Notes under the pieces: generated by a model
What the model saw: only the letters and a program-made list of their open reading frames with translations
The model's database searches: none
What the model was told of the DNA's origin: nothing
Made by a program: the position numbers and the translations under genes
Shown: positions 1-12,000 of the stretch, one piece after another
Position numbering within the stretch: position 1 is the first letter of the stretch
Layout: each line of letters opens with the position of its first letter
Origin: Planctomycetaceae bacterium
Lineage (GTDB): Bacteria; Planctomycetota; Planctomycetia; Pirellulales; Thermoguttaceae
Direction of reading: 5' to 3'
Assembly: GCA_031267635.1 (NCBI GenBank)
Contig: JAIRYX010000136.1
Coordinates: 1 to 21,605, forward strand
Length of the DNA: 21,605 nucleotides

Positions 1-3000
1 CCGGTGGAAATACATTCTGCGGATATGCTTCCACCAATTGTATAAAGCATGATTTGTTGCTGACCGCTGATTATGTTTGCTTCGACCCAAACAATATGAT
101 TTCCGTCGATTTTAACCTGTGTTTCCGTAACCGTGTTGTTGGTCAACCGCGTGAACGTTTCGGTAAGCTTATGGTTGATTACGTCAATCGCTTGATCGGA
201 ATTAATACAATAAACTTCCGTTTGTCCATTGGGCAACGTACTGAGCCATGTAATATAAATTTCACCATTGTTGTCCGGCGATGCAGAAATTTGCGGAGAC
301 AAATTGTTCGCATTTTTCAGATACGTATCACTTTCGGTGACGGACGTGATATGATCTCTCAATTCTTCTCTCAAATTATTAATATTCGCTTCCGAATACC
401 ACACTTGATAAAGCTGCGTGGACGGGTCATAACTTGTCCAGACCAGTTTCACAAAATTTCCGATTTGCACAATGGACGGCATACGGTCGCTATACGGGAA
501 ACTGCTGTTTGCCGTGTGTCCGATAATGTCGGAAAGAAGAATATCCTCGCCGGTCGCGGCATTATAAACATGTACAACCCAACGTGTGCCAATATTTTCT
601 TCATAAGCGATGAAGTCGCCGGAAACGCTTCGGTCATATTGACCACCGGACGTACCGACGTCGATACTTTGATAACTCCATGTATCCGACGCGAGAAGTT
701 GCGGACCGATTTTTACCGTTCCGGTTTGAGTCCCTTTATAATCGCTACCATTCGTTGCCGTGCCGTCGGCTGTTACATAATTAACTGTGATTTCTTTTCC
801 ATAACCGTTTGTCGATTCCACGTCAATTTCAACAAATTTCTCACCGCTGTTTCCTTCCGTGATATGTGCGTCGCTGATGGAAACCGTGCCTTGTTTGAAA
901 TTACCGAAATTAACGCCGACAACGGCGATTTGTTCGCGAAGATGGACTTCGTATCCTACTATTCTTTCTTCTCCTTCTCCTTCTTGATGAACTTCGTAGT
1001 TAATCGTATTTGCATAGGTCGAATTAATAGGTATCCAATTGTTCGCGGTACTGACAATATTTGTCTTATCATTGCTGGCAATATCTTCATACACATAATA
1101 AGTCCCCGGATACAAATGGGTAAATTCATAGGATCCGTCCTGTTTGGAGTATGTGTAAACCGGATTTCCGCTGGAATCTAAAACCGGACTATGATTTTCA
1201 TCAAGGAGATAGACATAAACACCCGACGTTCCCGGCTCAACGTTGACGATCAATCCGGTAACGGTACTGGTGCGGAATGTCATTCTTCCGCCGGTTTCCG
1301 CATAGAATTGATTATATTCCGCTTGAGATTCAATACTGATTTTACCCAAGGTTGTCTCTGTGCTTATCGGATAGAACGGCTGGAGACCCGCGTAACTAAA
1401 CGCCGGGGTGATCCCGATATTAGTGTAAACATGCGTGTTGACGCTTGTATTCGTGCCGCCGAAATCAAAACCGTAGATATTCACGCTTTCCGTATAGAAG
1501 AACGAGATAATATCGCCGGCTACGTCGTTTTCGATGTAAATTCCGAATTGAGAATTCCACCGAATCTGCACGTAAGGATTACCGCGATCAGACGTTCCTC
1601 GATTAACATCAACCGTCGGAGTTCCTGAAACTGCCGCGTTGCAAATCACGATTGACGCGTCTGTTAAGCCGTTTTCGTTGATCAGCCCAATTGTTCCGTT
1701 ATCGTAAATCACATAATTATTGTAGCGGTTTCCGCCGAATTCCAACGTAAATCCAAAGGATTGAACTGCCGAAGTCCGCCGATAAGAATTATACGAGCTA
1801 CTGTTGATAGAGATAGAATAACTATTGATCGCAATATCTTCATCAGGATTGGCATAGCTGGTAGCGTTTCCATACGGCTGCGGAAGTATCACATTTTCCG
1901 GCAAATCCGCGTCCGTTGTCCGTATAACGCCATTTGTGATAGGGGTCGTGGTTTGACCGGAAGTCGTCGCTTGACGCGCGTTCAACCGATAGGTCGAAAC
2001 GCGGTAGCTTCCATCGGGATAAATAAATTCGGGCGGCGCGACAAAATCAGGATTATAAGCCGGATTCGGCAAAAATTCGTTACCGGGGTAAGCCGGATTT
2101 CGTATTGTTCCCTCTCCGAAAAATTCAGGAATATAAGCCGGATTTGGCGTTTCATCTTCGAGAAATTCCGGCGGCGAGACATAATTAGCAACATAAGCCG
2201 GATTTCGCACAGTAAGAAATTCAGGATTAAGGGCGTCATAAGCCGGATTTCGCGTTGTTCCATCTTCGAGAAATTCAGGAACATAAGCCGGATTCTTGAT
2301 TGGCCGTCCGTCATGCGGCAACGATTCCAGATAAGCAATCAGGGCTTGTTTCGACGTAAAGGTGGTTGCCCGCCGATAATCGGCTTCGCCGGTTGCCGTG
2401 CCGGAATTGGTCGAGGTATTTCCGAAGTTTGTTCCGATTTGAATCGCCGAATATTCGCTTGACGCCATTTCTTTCAACCGTTCAAGCAAAGCGTCCGAAT
2501 AGAAATAGGTGACGGTATCGCCAACCACATTGTTATTTTCCAATGTTTCCGGCTCGGCATTGTTCGTGATGCAAATACCGAAATCATAAGTCTTGCTTTG
2601 AAGGTACCCATATCCATATTCATTGTAGTTAATGACATAATTACCGTTGGCGTCTCTGGCATACTCTAAAATTCGCCATTTGATCTGGATGTAATCTTCA
2701 CCGTCGCTTGTTTTTCCTTGCGAGTAATAAACGCTGACGCTGTCAAAATCATCAAACAGGTTGGACAGGAACGGAATCAACGTCGGATTGGTATTGGTGT
2801 TATACAACGACGGTAATTCGTAGCCGCGTCCATAACTGCTGTAATAATAGCTACCGTCATAATAGTAAGAACTCCGCGTATAATCAGTATAATCAACCAG
2901 CATCAAAGCGCCTTTACTGGTGACAACGAAAGCGTCATACGTGCTACCGCCGATTTCAACATCAAAACCGATTCTTGTCGCGGAGTATGACATACTCGGC

Positions 3001-6000
3001 TTGTAGGAAAGCGCGTCGGCATAACTGCTTGCGCTGCCGGTCAAAAACGGCACAACTGGTCCTACTGTTGAAGTCAACCTCACTTCGGGAACACTAACGT
3101 CCACTTCATTCAACTTGCCGTCGGCATTGAGATCGTGATAAACCGTTCCTCTGATTGTTCCGCTTGCGGTAACAATACTGACCACATAATCTTCGACTTC
3201 GCCGTCGAAATAGGTTATTGTGCCGTTTGGAGCAGTTACGCTACCGCCTGTCGGTCCAATATCTCGTTGATGGCTGAGACGGACACGCATGAATCTTTCA
3301 CCGGCGATGATTTCCTCACCGTCAATTTCAGCAGGAATACCGTCTGGTAAAGCAATCGTAATCGTTTGAAGTCCGCTTTGCGACGAAATCAGTTTATTTA
3401 ACGTCAATTGCTCGCCTTCATCGTCAAAATCACCGTCATTATTCAGGTCAATCCAGATATTCAGGTAAGCATTGGTTCCTGTCGCATTGAAAACATCAAT
3501 ACTAATGAAAGACTCTCCGCCGATTCCAAGACGTATCGTTTTCAAACCGTCGTTATCCGCAACCGGATTCGCTTTGTATTGTTCAATGGTTTTCGGAGTT
3601 CCGTTGAGTTCTGGATCAACCCGTTCTCCGAGAGACAAATTCGGGACGATAATATGAACTGCTCCACCCTGAGCGGCAACCGTATTTCCTGCACCCAAAG
3701 CGTCGCCGTAATCGCGGCGTTTGTCCAGAACACGAATGAGGAAGTCTTCAATATCGCCGTCGTAAACAGCGGTCGAGCTATAGTCTGGTCCATACGAAGC
3801 CGTTACGGGCTGACTGCTCAAACGGAAACGCGCAATAGATTCGCCGCTTATCAAAATGGCAGGAACCGTATTCAGTTGTACTTTGAAATGAGCGACAACA
3901 GAACCGTCTGCATTGACTGTTATCAACTTAGCGTTCGAGCTGTCGGTTGCAATGTCATTCCAACTTAACGCGCCGTTTCCTCCGGCTTCGCCTTGAATCA
4001 GATATTCGTTTGTTCCCCACTGATTATCGCTATTCACGTCAAACCAACCGCTTAAATAAAGCAGTTCCGTTGATTTTGCGGCTAACATCTTTTCATAAAG
4101 AGCTTTCGGAATCGTGATAGTTACGTCCAATTCCGGCGTTTCACCCGCAACGATAAACACGTTGCTGAAATCCACGCTATCGTCTTTTTCTCTGTTGCCG
4201 TCCGCTTTGACGGAGTAATTCGGCTGCGCTTTGACGGTCGGTTTCACCGTACCGAGATACAACTGCTGTCCTGAATCTGCAACAAGAACGTCAGGTCTTC
4301 CTTGTTTCGGCTGTGTCGGATTATCTTTGTCATATCCCCAAAGCAAATCGGTTGAGTGCCAACCGTCGGTTTGTCCAGACGGCGTATATACTGCCGGAGC
4401 GTCGCCGAATGTCCGCCGTTCTGTAACAAACTCGAATTTCCAATCTTCGACTTCGCCGTCTTTCGCATAACCAAGATAAGTTTGACCTGTTAAAGCTTCT
4501 GAACTGAGCCGTACCCGCGTAATAACACTGGTCACTGCGCCGCTCACGTCGCTTGGCGGCGTTACTTCAATCCGAATTTCGCCGTTTGCGTCCAGATCGC
4601 TTGCGGTAACAGGTTTATTAACAACGCGGAAATTGCGAGGATCGTCAAAACCTGTTCCGTACCAATCAATAAAGATATTTAAATAACCGATGGTCGTACT
4701 TGTTCCGCGCGCCGTTTTGATTTCTTCGTTGGCGTCCGAAATCTTAATGAGAAGAGCGTTCGCTTCTCCCGCAACAAAAGCGTCGTTTTCAAGCCGGACT
4801 CCATCATCGTCATCGCCGTCGGCATTGGGCGAAACATAAGGACTGTAATCCACCGAGACAACATTTCCGAGACCGTATCCGTGATAGACCACGTGACGCG
4901 GACCATCGCTCGTTACCAACGTTGAATAAATCGGATCAGACGCGTCGCCGTAATCGTAACCCGTGAAAATCACATGGAACACGGTTTTTTCCTCACCATT
5001 CTCATCGGCAGGACGATTTGGCGCCAGAGTATTTCCCGCGAGGTCAATAATACCGCCTTTGACGTTATTCAAAACGAGACTGCTTGCGCTTTTGTTCAAA
5101 ACAATTTCTTCGCCGTTATTCAAAACAAGAATGTAACTTGCGGCGGAATCCCATTCATCGCTCGTGTTATTGGGCGTCGAGGGCATTGAAGGCGTCGAGG
5201 GTTTGTTGAACAGAATTTGATTTTTTGCCGGGTCGTAAACGGCTAAATAATCCGCAGCAGTTAAAATTCTTTCCTCCAAAACGCCGTTGACCATTTTGTT
5301 CTCTTTGAGCGTAAAAGCGTTTCTATTCACCAATCCTTGTTCGCCAATAATACCACTTTCACCGATTCCTTCGTTATTGTTCAAACCGATGGTATAACGC
5401 GCGTCGATATTCCACTGACCGCGGATCGGCGAGAGTATAATTTGGTCGTTTGCCGAATTGTAAATGGCGAAATAATCTACGCCAAGCGACAATGTTCGCG
5501 AAACCCAAGCCGTACCGTTCCATGTTTCTTCAACGATTGTTACGATGTGCTCGTAAACAAAACCCTCTGCGTCGGCAACACTGAAGTCGTCAATACCGAT
5601 TCCCGAATCTCTCAAATCAATCACAAATTCATTATAACGTTCTCCAACGGTGTAAACGTCATACCTTGTAGCGAGTTGATCGCCTGTTTTGTTAATTTGG
5701 TCAACGTCTTGCGGATCAGTAACGTCATTAGGTTTCGTGAGCGTCGCGTAGGGTTGCGTGTAGTCCACGCGGTCAACTGCGCCGCGGTCAAACGCAACTT
5801 TTGTCCCGCCGATTCCTCCGTTTGACGCTTCAGAATCAAAATCGCGCAACTGACCATAAATATCGCTTTCCGGTGCATGAACAACGGAAGAATTAATTCC
5901 TAACTGTTGCAATGCGGAAGCCCACCAGTTTTGACGCTCTGATATTGATTGATCTGAAGTGTCGATAATGTAAGAACCGGCTTTCGGATAGAAATTTCCG

Positions 6001-9000
6001 CGTTCGGGATTGACAAACAGTTCCATTCCTGCCGGCAGCAAAAGAGCGTCTGTCGTTTGTTGAATTGCGCTTGCGTCGTCGGTTTGCGCTTTATCGCCGA
6101 GACCAATTCCAACATTGGGTGCGTTCTGGTATGTGTTGGAACGCAATACCATTTGACCATCGTTGGTAACTCTAATTCCTGTATTGAGATTGACAAAAAC
6201 GTTATTGATAATCGTTGCGGCAGTGTTCGCCTGCATATCAATACCGACGCCGGTAGGTTCTGCGCCGCCGTAAAAAGTGTTGTTCAAAATTCGCACAAAC
6301 GGAATAGCGCTTGCGAGACCTGCCACTTCGATTCCGCCACCGCCGTTGAACGCCAAAATGTTGTTCGTAATTGCAATGCCCGGAACCAACGGAGTGGTGT
6401 TACGATAATCGCTCATTTGATATTCAATACCAACCGGATTCGCGCCCGGAGAAACTGTAATCGCATACTCCAAGGAATGAGTGATGCTGTTTCCGTAAAT
6501 CGTCAGTTGTCCTTTTTGCCGCGTTGTGTTGGAGTCGCCTGTTCGCGTCAAAAGCGAAGGATTGATATACAATCGGCTGGAATCGCTATTCAGGAACGCG
6601 GAAAGACTTTCTGTATTGCCGTTATAAACAATTTCATTGCCGTTATTGGCGGTCGTCGTTCCGTCGTTTGTTCCGTTACCGTTATCGGAACCTTGTTTTC
6701 CGGGAACAGCGCCGTAAATCACATGCTTAATTTTTTCCGCGTTCTCGGTCAAATTGAGGAAATCGGTTGCGTTGAACAAATCAACTAACGAATGCGTCTT
6801 ACTCGTTTGACTTCCCGTTGTCGCCGTTACTTTGAATTTTCCGGCTTTGAACGCATTATTGATTGCCGTTGTAATCTTATTGGCAATTGTTATGCTTGTG
6901 TCGCCGTCTGTAAATTCAATTTTAATGTCAGTGCTGGAACCGCCGCCGAATTTTGTGTTGATGAACACAAACGTCAGCGTGTTCACGCCGTCGGAAATCG
7001 AAAATTTTTGATTGTGCGCTATCTCCGCGGAACTTGGCGCGAAAAGCGAAATTCCGTTTGCCAAACGTTCTTTAATATCAATCAAATTCCATATATCTGA
7101 ATCGGATGATCTGATATATGGTTTGAAATAAGTCGCATATTCCGTACCGCGACGGATTTCCAATTGATACGAACCGTCAGGAATATAACGTTCTTCACCG
7201 GTTGTAAAATCAAAATCAGTGTTTTCAGACGCGTTTGTTACCATTTCGCCGCGACTGGCAAAACCGACGATGATATTATCAATGTAAAAGCCGCCGTGAA
7301 CGTTGTCTTGAGAACGGTAAATCGGGTCAATTGTGCCGCCGCCTTTTGTTAAAGTCAAACCGTTAGCGTTTGTTCCGTCCAATACCTCTGTGTGAGCGTG
7401 TAATGGTCCTGCATGACTAACTGAAAACGTATTCACCAACGTCATTTGTATCGAATTGGTAATTGACGTTAAGCCACTTGTATAGGAAGTTGGATAGGAA
7501 TCTGACACAGAAGACGTGTCTATCCGCAAAGTTTTCGTTAATAAATTCTCATTATTACTGATAAGCGTAATCAAATCACGCGGATCAGTAGAATTGAACG
7601 CTCCGTTAAATTCCAAAACACGATTGATTGCTTGCGCAGCAGTTTCATTACGCAGATATTGAATTTCACTTAACAATTCACTAACGCTATCAGACGCGGT
7701 ATTTTTCGCTTCGAGTTTAAGTTCACGCGAAATATTATCCAAAGCGGTATTCCCCAAAGCAGAGGACGCATAATCAAAACTCATCAAACTACTACCGGTG
7801 AACTGCACAAACTCAACCCGCTCTATAATGTTATCAAGAGCGGTGTATGGCGGATTAGCATCTAAAATCGCCTGAATAGCGGCAAGATGCGAATTGTCGG
7901 CAATAGGAAATGAGTCAATAAGAGTTTGAATACTAAGAGGACCATTATTAGAACCCGTGGTACCAATAACAGAAGTGTCAACGATGTTTTGATTCAGCAA
8001 TACGCTAAACTGGAGGGGACGTATTTGACTCTGCAACTTTCTCAATTCATCTTGAATTTCAATAGTTGTTTTTGGAGTTTGCGAACCGCCGATCCCCGGA
8101 TTAGGCGTAAGTATCGCGTTTTTGACACCGCTAATACTACTCATAATAGATAAGAATCCAAGAACATCATCTTGATTTGAAGCGTTAGATAAACTTTCAA
8201 CATAGGCGTACAGTTCATCAAGTCGATTAGCAATGGACAACGCATCAAATGTCAAATCAATCTCATCATATAATGTCTGCAAAATTTTTCCGGTATTATT
8301 GGGATTAATAGAAATGTTTGCTCTGGCTTTGTCAATCAAATCGAGAATAAGGGGATCAACGCCATCTGCGGCGAAATTGTTACGCACATTTTGAAGGTCT
8401 TGTCTCACGACTACCGGATTAAACAGAAGAGAACTAATATCATTCCGCAACTGCAACAAAATGTTATACATATTTGCAGGATCGGCAAGAATATCATTCT
8501 GCGCAACGGCAATTAAATCGGATATAGCACCTTGATTACGGTTTGGCAAAGCATTAAGCTGATTATTGATGATTTGAGCGTAAGATTGCGGAGAGATGGC
8601 AAGCAATTGTTGCGATAACGTATCGACCTCTTGAAGGATATTGGTATGCGTACCAGTGAGAGAAGTCGCAAATTGTTCAAGCCGTACAATACGATGAAGG
8701 GTGATATACGGCGTCACTATCTCGTCTCGAATTTTAGCGACGCCTTGCCTCAATGTTGTCGCAAGGGCGTCGTCTCCGCCCAACGCACCAATCAAAGTAT
8801 TAAGAACGGTTAGGGGAGAATTTTGAGTACTTGGCGAATTGAGCGCAGTTCGTGCCGCATTCATCGCGTTCAAAATATTACCGGCAGGGATTGTAACAGT
8901 ACTTCGCAAATTGTTCAAAGCGGCTTGCGTAATCAACGCTAATTCATCGTACAAACTTTGAATATGTCCTTCAATAAGGGTTTTGGCATGATTTCTTCCG

Positions 9001-12000
9001 GTAACATTGATGTCTTCAAGCAATTGCACAAGATAATCTGCGACATTTTTTCCATCAATATTTGCATTAACTGCTCTAATTCCCGGTATTGCACTATTGA
9101 TAAGGTCAATAACGTTATCATCCGGCAACAGTGCATTAATATCGTCTAACAAATCTATGACGAGCGGTTCGACTGTCCCTAATTCGTCTAATTGGTTTAA
9201 TTCATTCTGTAGCAATTCATTGAACGCAAGGTTCACCATGAATGTGATACTTCCCGCAATTTCCGATTGCGTCATATCAGAACGGAACGGAACAGGAAGA
9301 ACCGATTGCTGGAGGAAATTGTATAAGTCCGTTTTTGTCATAGCGAAAATATTTTCCAGCGTGCGGTCTTGCGGTCCGCCGAAAAGAACAAAACTGCTCA
9401 AATTCGGATTCGCAAATGTCTCGGCATTTTCAAAATAGATCATTTGTCCGGTCGGATTCCCGTACTCGTCAAGATAACGTTTTACTGTTACACGATTCCC
9501 GGAACTGTCACGAAGATTTAACCCATTGACAGCAGTGATAATTTTGTCAATCACTTGTTCCGCCGTATCGGTCGACAAAATAGGAATCGTAATTGTTGAA
9601 CGACCGGCATTTACGGCGACTGTATCATTAATTGTCAAAACAAGTGAATTGCCGTATTCTCCCGGCGTTACCGGCACATAAATACTGTAACCGTTGACAA
9701 ATTGGAATGTCTTATTGCCAATCGTGAAATAACTGTTATCACTATAATTCAGTGAACCGTCGCCAGGTTGAGCATTTTGTCCTTGCCGTCCGTCAAGAAT
9801 AATATCGGCTGTCGGCGCGGTAATCAATGTTCCGGTAACGTTGCCGCTTCCAGAGGAATTGTAAGTTATGTTACCTGTTCCAATTCCAATATCGCCTTGC
9901 GCGGTCGAGAAGACGAATTTGAGGCGGATATCGCTTGCACCCGCAAATTGGCTCAAATCAACTTTTGCTTGCCGCCACTGATTATCATTTTCGAGAATGT
10001 CAATATAGTGGACGTCATAGTCCATGTATGTCCATCCGTTTTCATTGTATTGTGCCTCATTTGTGCGATTCCAGTAACTATTATCACTGGATCCATCCGC
10101 ATAGGCAGTCGAGTAACCGTTTCCAACGGCAACCGCGACCCATCCTCCGCCGTCCGCAGAAACAAAAACTGCCGGAAGGTCATTTGTGCTAGCAAAAGAA
10201 CCATTGGAATCACTATCGGTTTTATAAGTGAAATACAAGGCGGGTTTATCTTCGGGAGAGTATCCTTCTAAACTGAACGAATCACTTGTTAAAGAACCGT
10301 AAGCGCCGCCGGGGACGTTATAAGTGTTATACGACGCTTCATTTCCTAATCCATCGCCGTTTCTCGAACCGTCATTGCGATAAGTTTCCGCACCGGGTTG
10401 TGTGTCCCGCCAAATTCCGCCTGTTCGCGGGTCTTCCAACCCAAAATACCAACTGACATTCGTCATATTAGAGATGTTGTGCGGATATCCTTCGATTCCA
10501 TTGCGCACATTATCTGGAGAAGTTGTAACAGCCGGCGTATCGTAGTTCAAAGTTGTACGATGCCAGAGGTTGTAATCAAACGTCGAAAATGTGATCGAAT
10601 TGGCGCCGGATGGAATAGTTACAGATTCTTTACCGCCGACAAAGACCGGAGAGTAAGTAATTAATCCAGCGACATCACCGGGGACGAATGCACGTAATTG
10701 GTTATCCGTTGATGTAATAAACAATTTATCGGCGTAAGTGCCGCCTTCTACATTTTCCGGTCCTGCCGCAATACCGGTGAGATTCAGCGTGTTTCCGCTG
10801 GCGTCTTTGCAAGTTCCGACGTACACCAATGTCGGTCCGCCTCCATTGTAGCGCATTGCCGGAACTTGAGTTATGTTGCCACCGACAGGCTGAGGAATGG
10901 TAGCAAAATTCCAACCTTGCGAAGTCGGGCTGTTTATCCAATAAACATTTCCGGCATCCGTCACCACATAGTAACGCCCATCGTTTCCTTGCGTCATGGC
11001 ATTAATAATTTCACTATTGCTGCGAAGTCCGTTGTCTTCTGTGAACTGAGTGAGTAAAAGTGCAGACGCACCTGCTTGATTTGTTCCTGCACTGGCTTCC
11101 GTCCAGCTCGAATTATTAGTTCGAACTCGCGTAGCACCAACGCCAGTCGCGGTATGGATGAACAAGAAATTGTTGGTTGTGATTGAAGTGTTATAACCCG
11201 GATACATATATTCATTCGCGAGGGCACCAGAACTGTAAAAACCGTCAACACGACCAATGGAAAGAGAATATCCTTGAGTTGCTAAACCATTTCCAAAAGC
11301 GGTATAACCGTAATCGGAGGTTGCCATAGCTTGAACAGTATATGCACTATCGTGCCAAACAACAGCATTATTTTCAATACTATACCATTTCCCTTGAATT
11401 TGCGTTGATACTGAAGTCACCGACGTATTGACTTGTGCCTGATTTATTTCAATGTAATTTTTAACGTTACCAGTACCGGCAATTGCGTAGAGTTTGCCGT
11501 TATCGCGCAATTCAATTTCATTATTGGAGAAAGCATTACTATTATAAGTACGGTAAAGCGTTGCTTGTCCGGTAAACGGATCAATCATATAAATGCCGCT
11601 TGACGTGCCAACGTACGTAACCACATCGCTTAACATATATTCGTCAGGCGTAAGAGTAAGGCGTTGTGCCACTTCAATTTCATTGGTAGAATCACCCCAC
11701 GAACCATCCATATCTTGTCCTTGATCGACTCGTTCTTCAACAATTCGCTGAACGCTGTCCACCGGTTCAATACGTGTTTGGGCTTCTTTCAAAACATTGG
11801 CAAACGTCGTCGCGTTAGTAACGGCTACATAATAAGCCGCAGAATTTCCGCCGTTTCCTTCAATTCCCGCAACAAGACCAGCAGAACCAATAAACGGATC
11901 ATAAGGTCCCACCGAACCGGCGGAAAGTTTTTCAATGCTGGACGCCAGCGTCGGATCATATTGATCGTCCGCTACATTGGAATCCGTGCCGATATAAATC

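Larger units (their letters stand above)
7247..10316 (-). other. Jelly-roll-like domain of giant protein, split by a large insertion
   Basis: Residues about 2907-3929. The first half holds KPALYFTYKTDSD, PAVFVSADGGGWVAVAVGN and QWRQAKVDLSQFAG, then DIRLKFVFSTAQGD (to about residue 3048). These strands are typical of planctomycete lectin/MAM-like domains. The closing part, GGFYIDNIIVGFASRGEMV, appears only at residues 3913-3931. DGE module D and the helical block lie between the two halves. In related proteins a short DGE module in this gap is usual; the helical block is the exceptional addition. That comparison is from family knowledge, not from an alignment. Confidence 0.45.

Noticed and set aside
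54..1181. A 375-codon plus-strand open frame and many similar plus-strand frames across 1-19034
   Set aside because: They are antisense shadows of the giant minus-strand gene. Their sequences are Arg/Ile/Asn-rich, without recognisable domains, and all lie inside the giant frame.
2025..2310. CRISPR array as an explanation of the regular aagccggat repeats
   Set aside because: The repeats are short, in frame with the protein and unevenly spaced, with translated sequence between them; they encode NPAY motifs.
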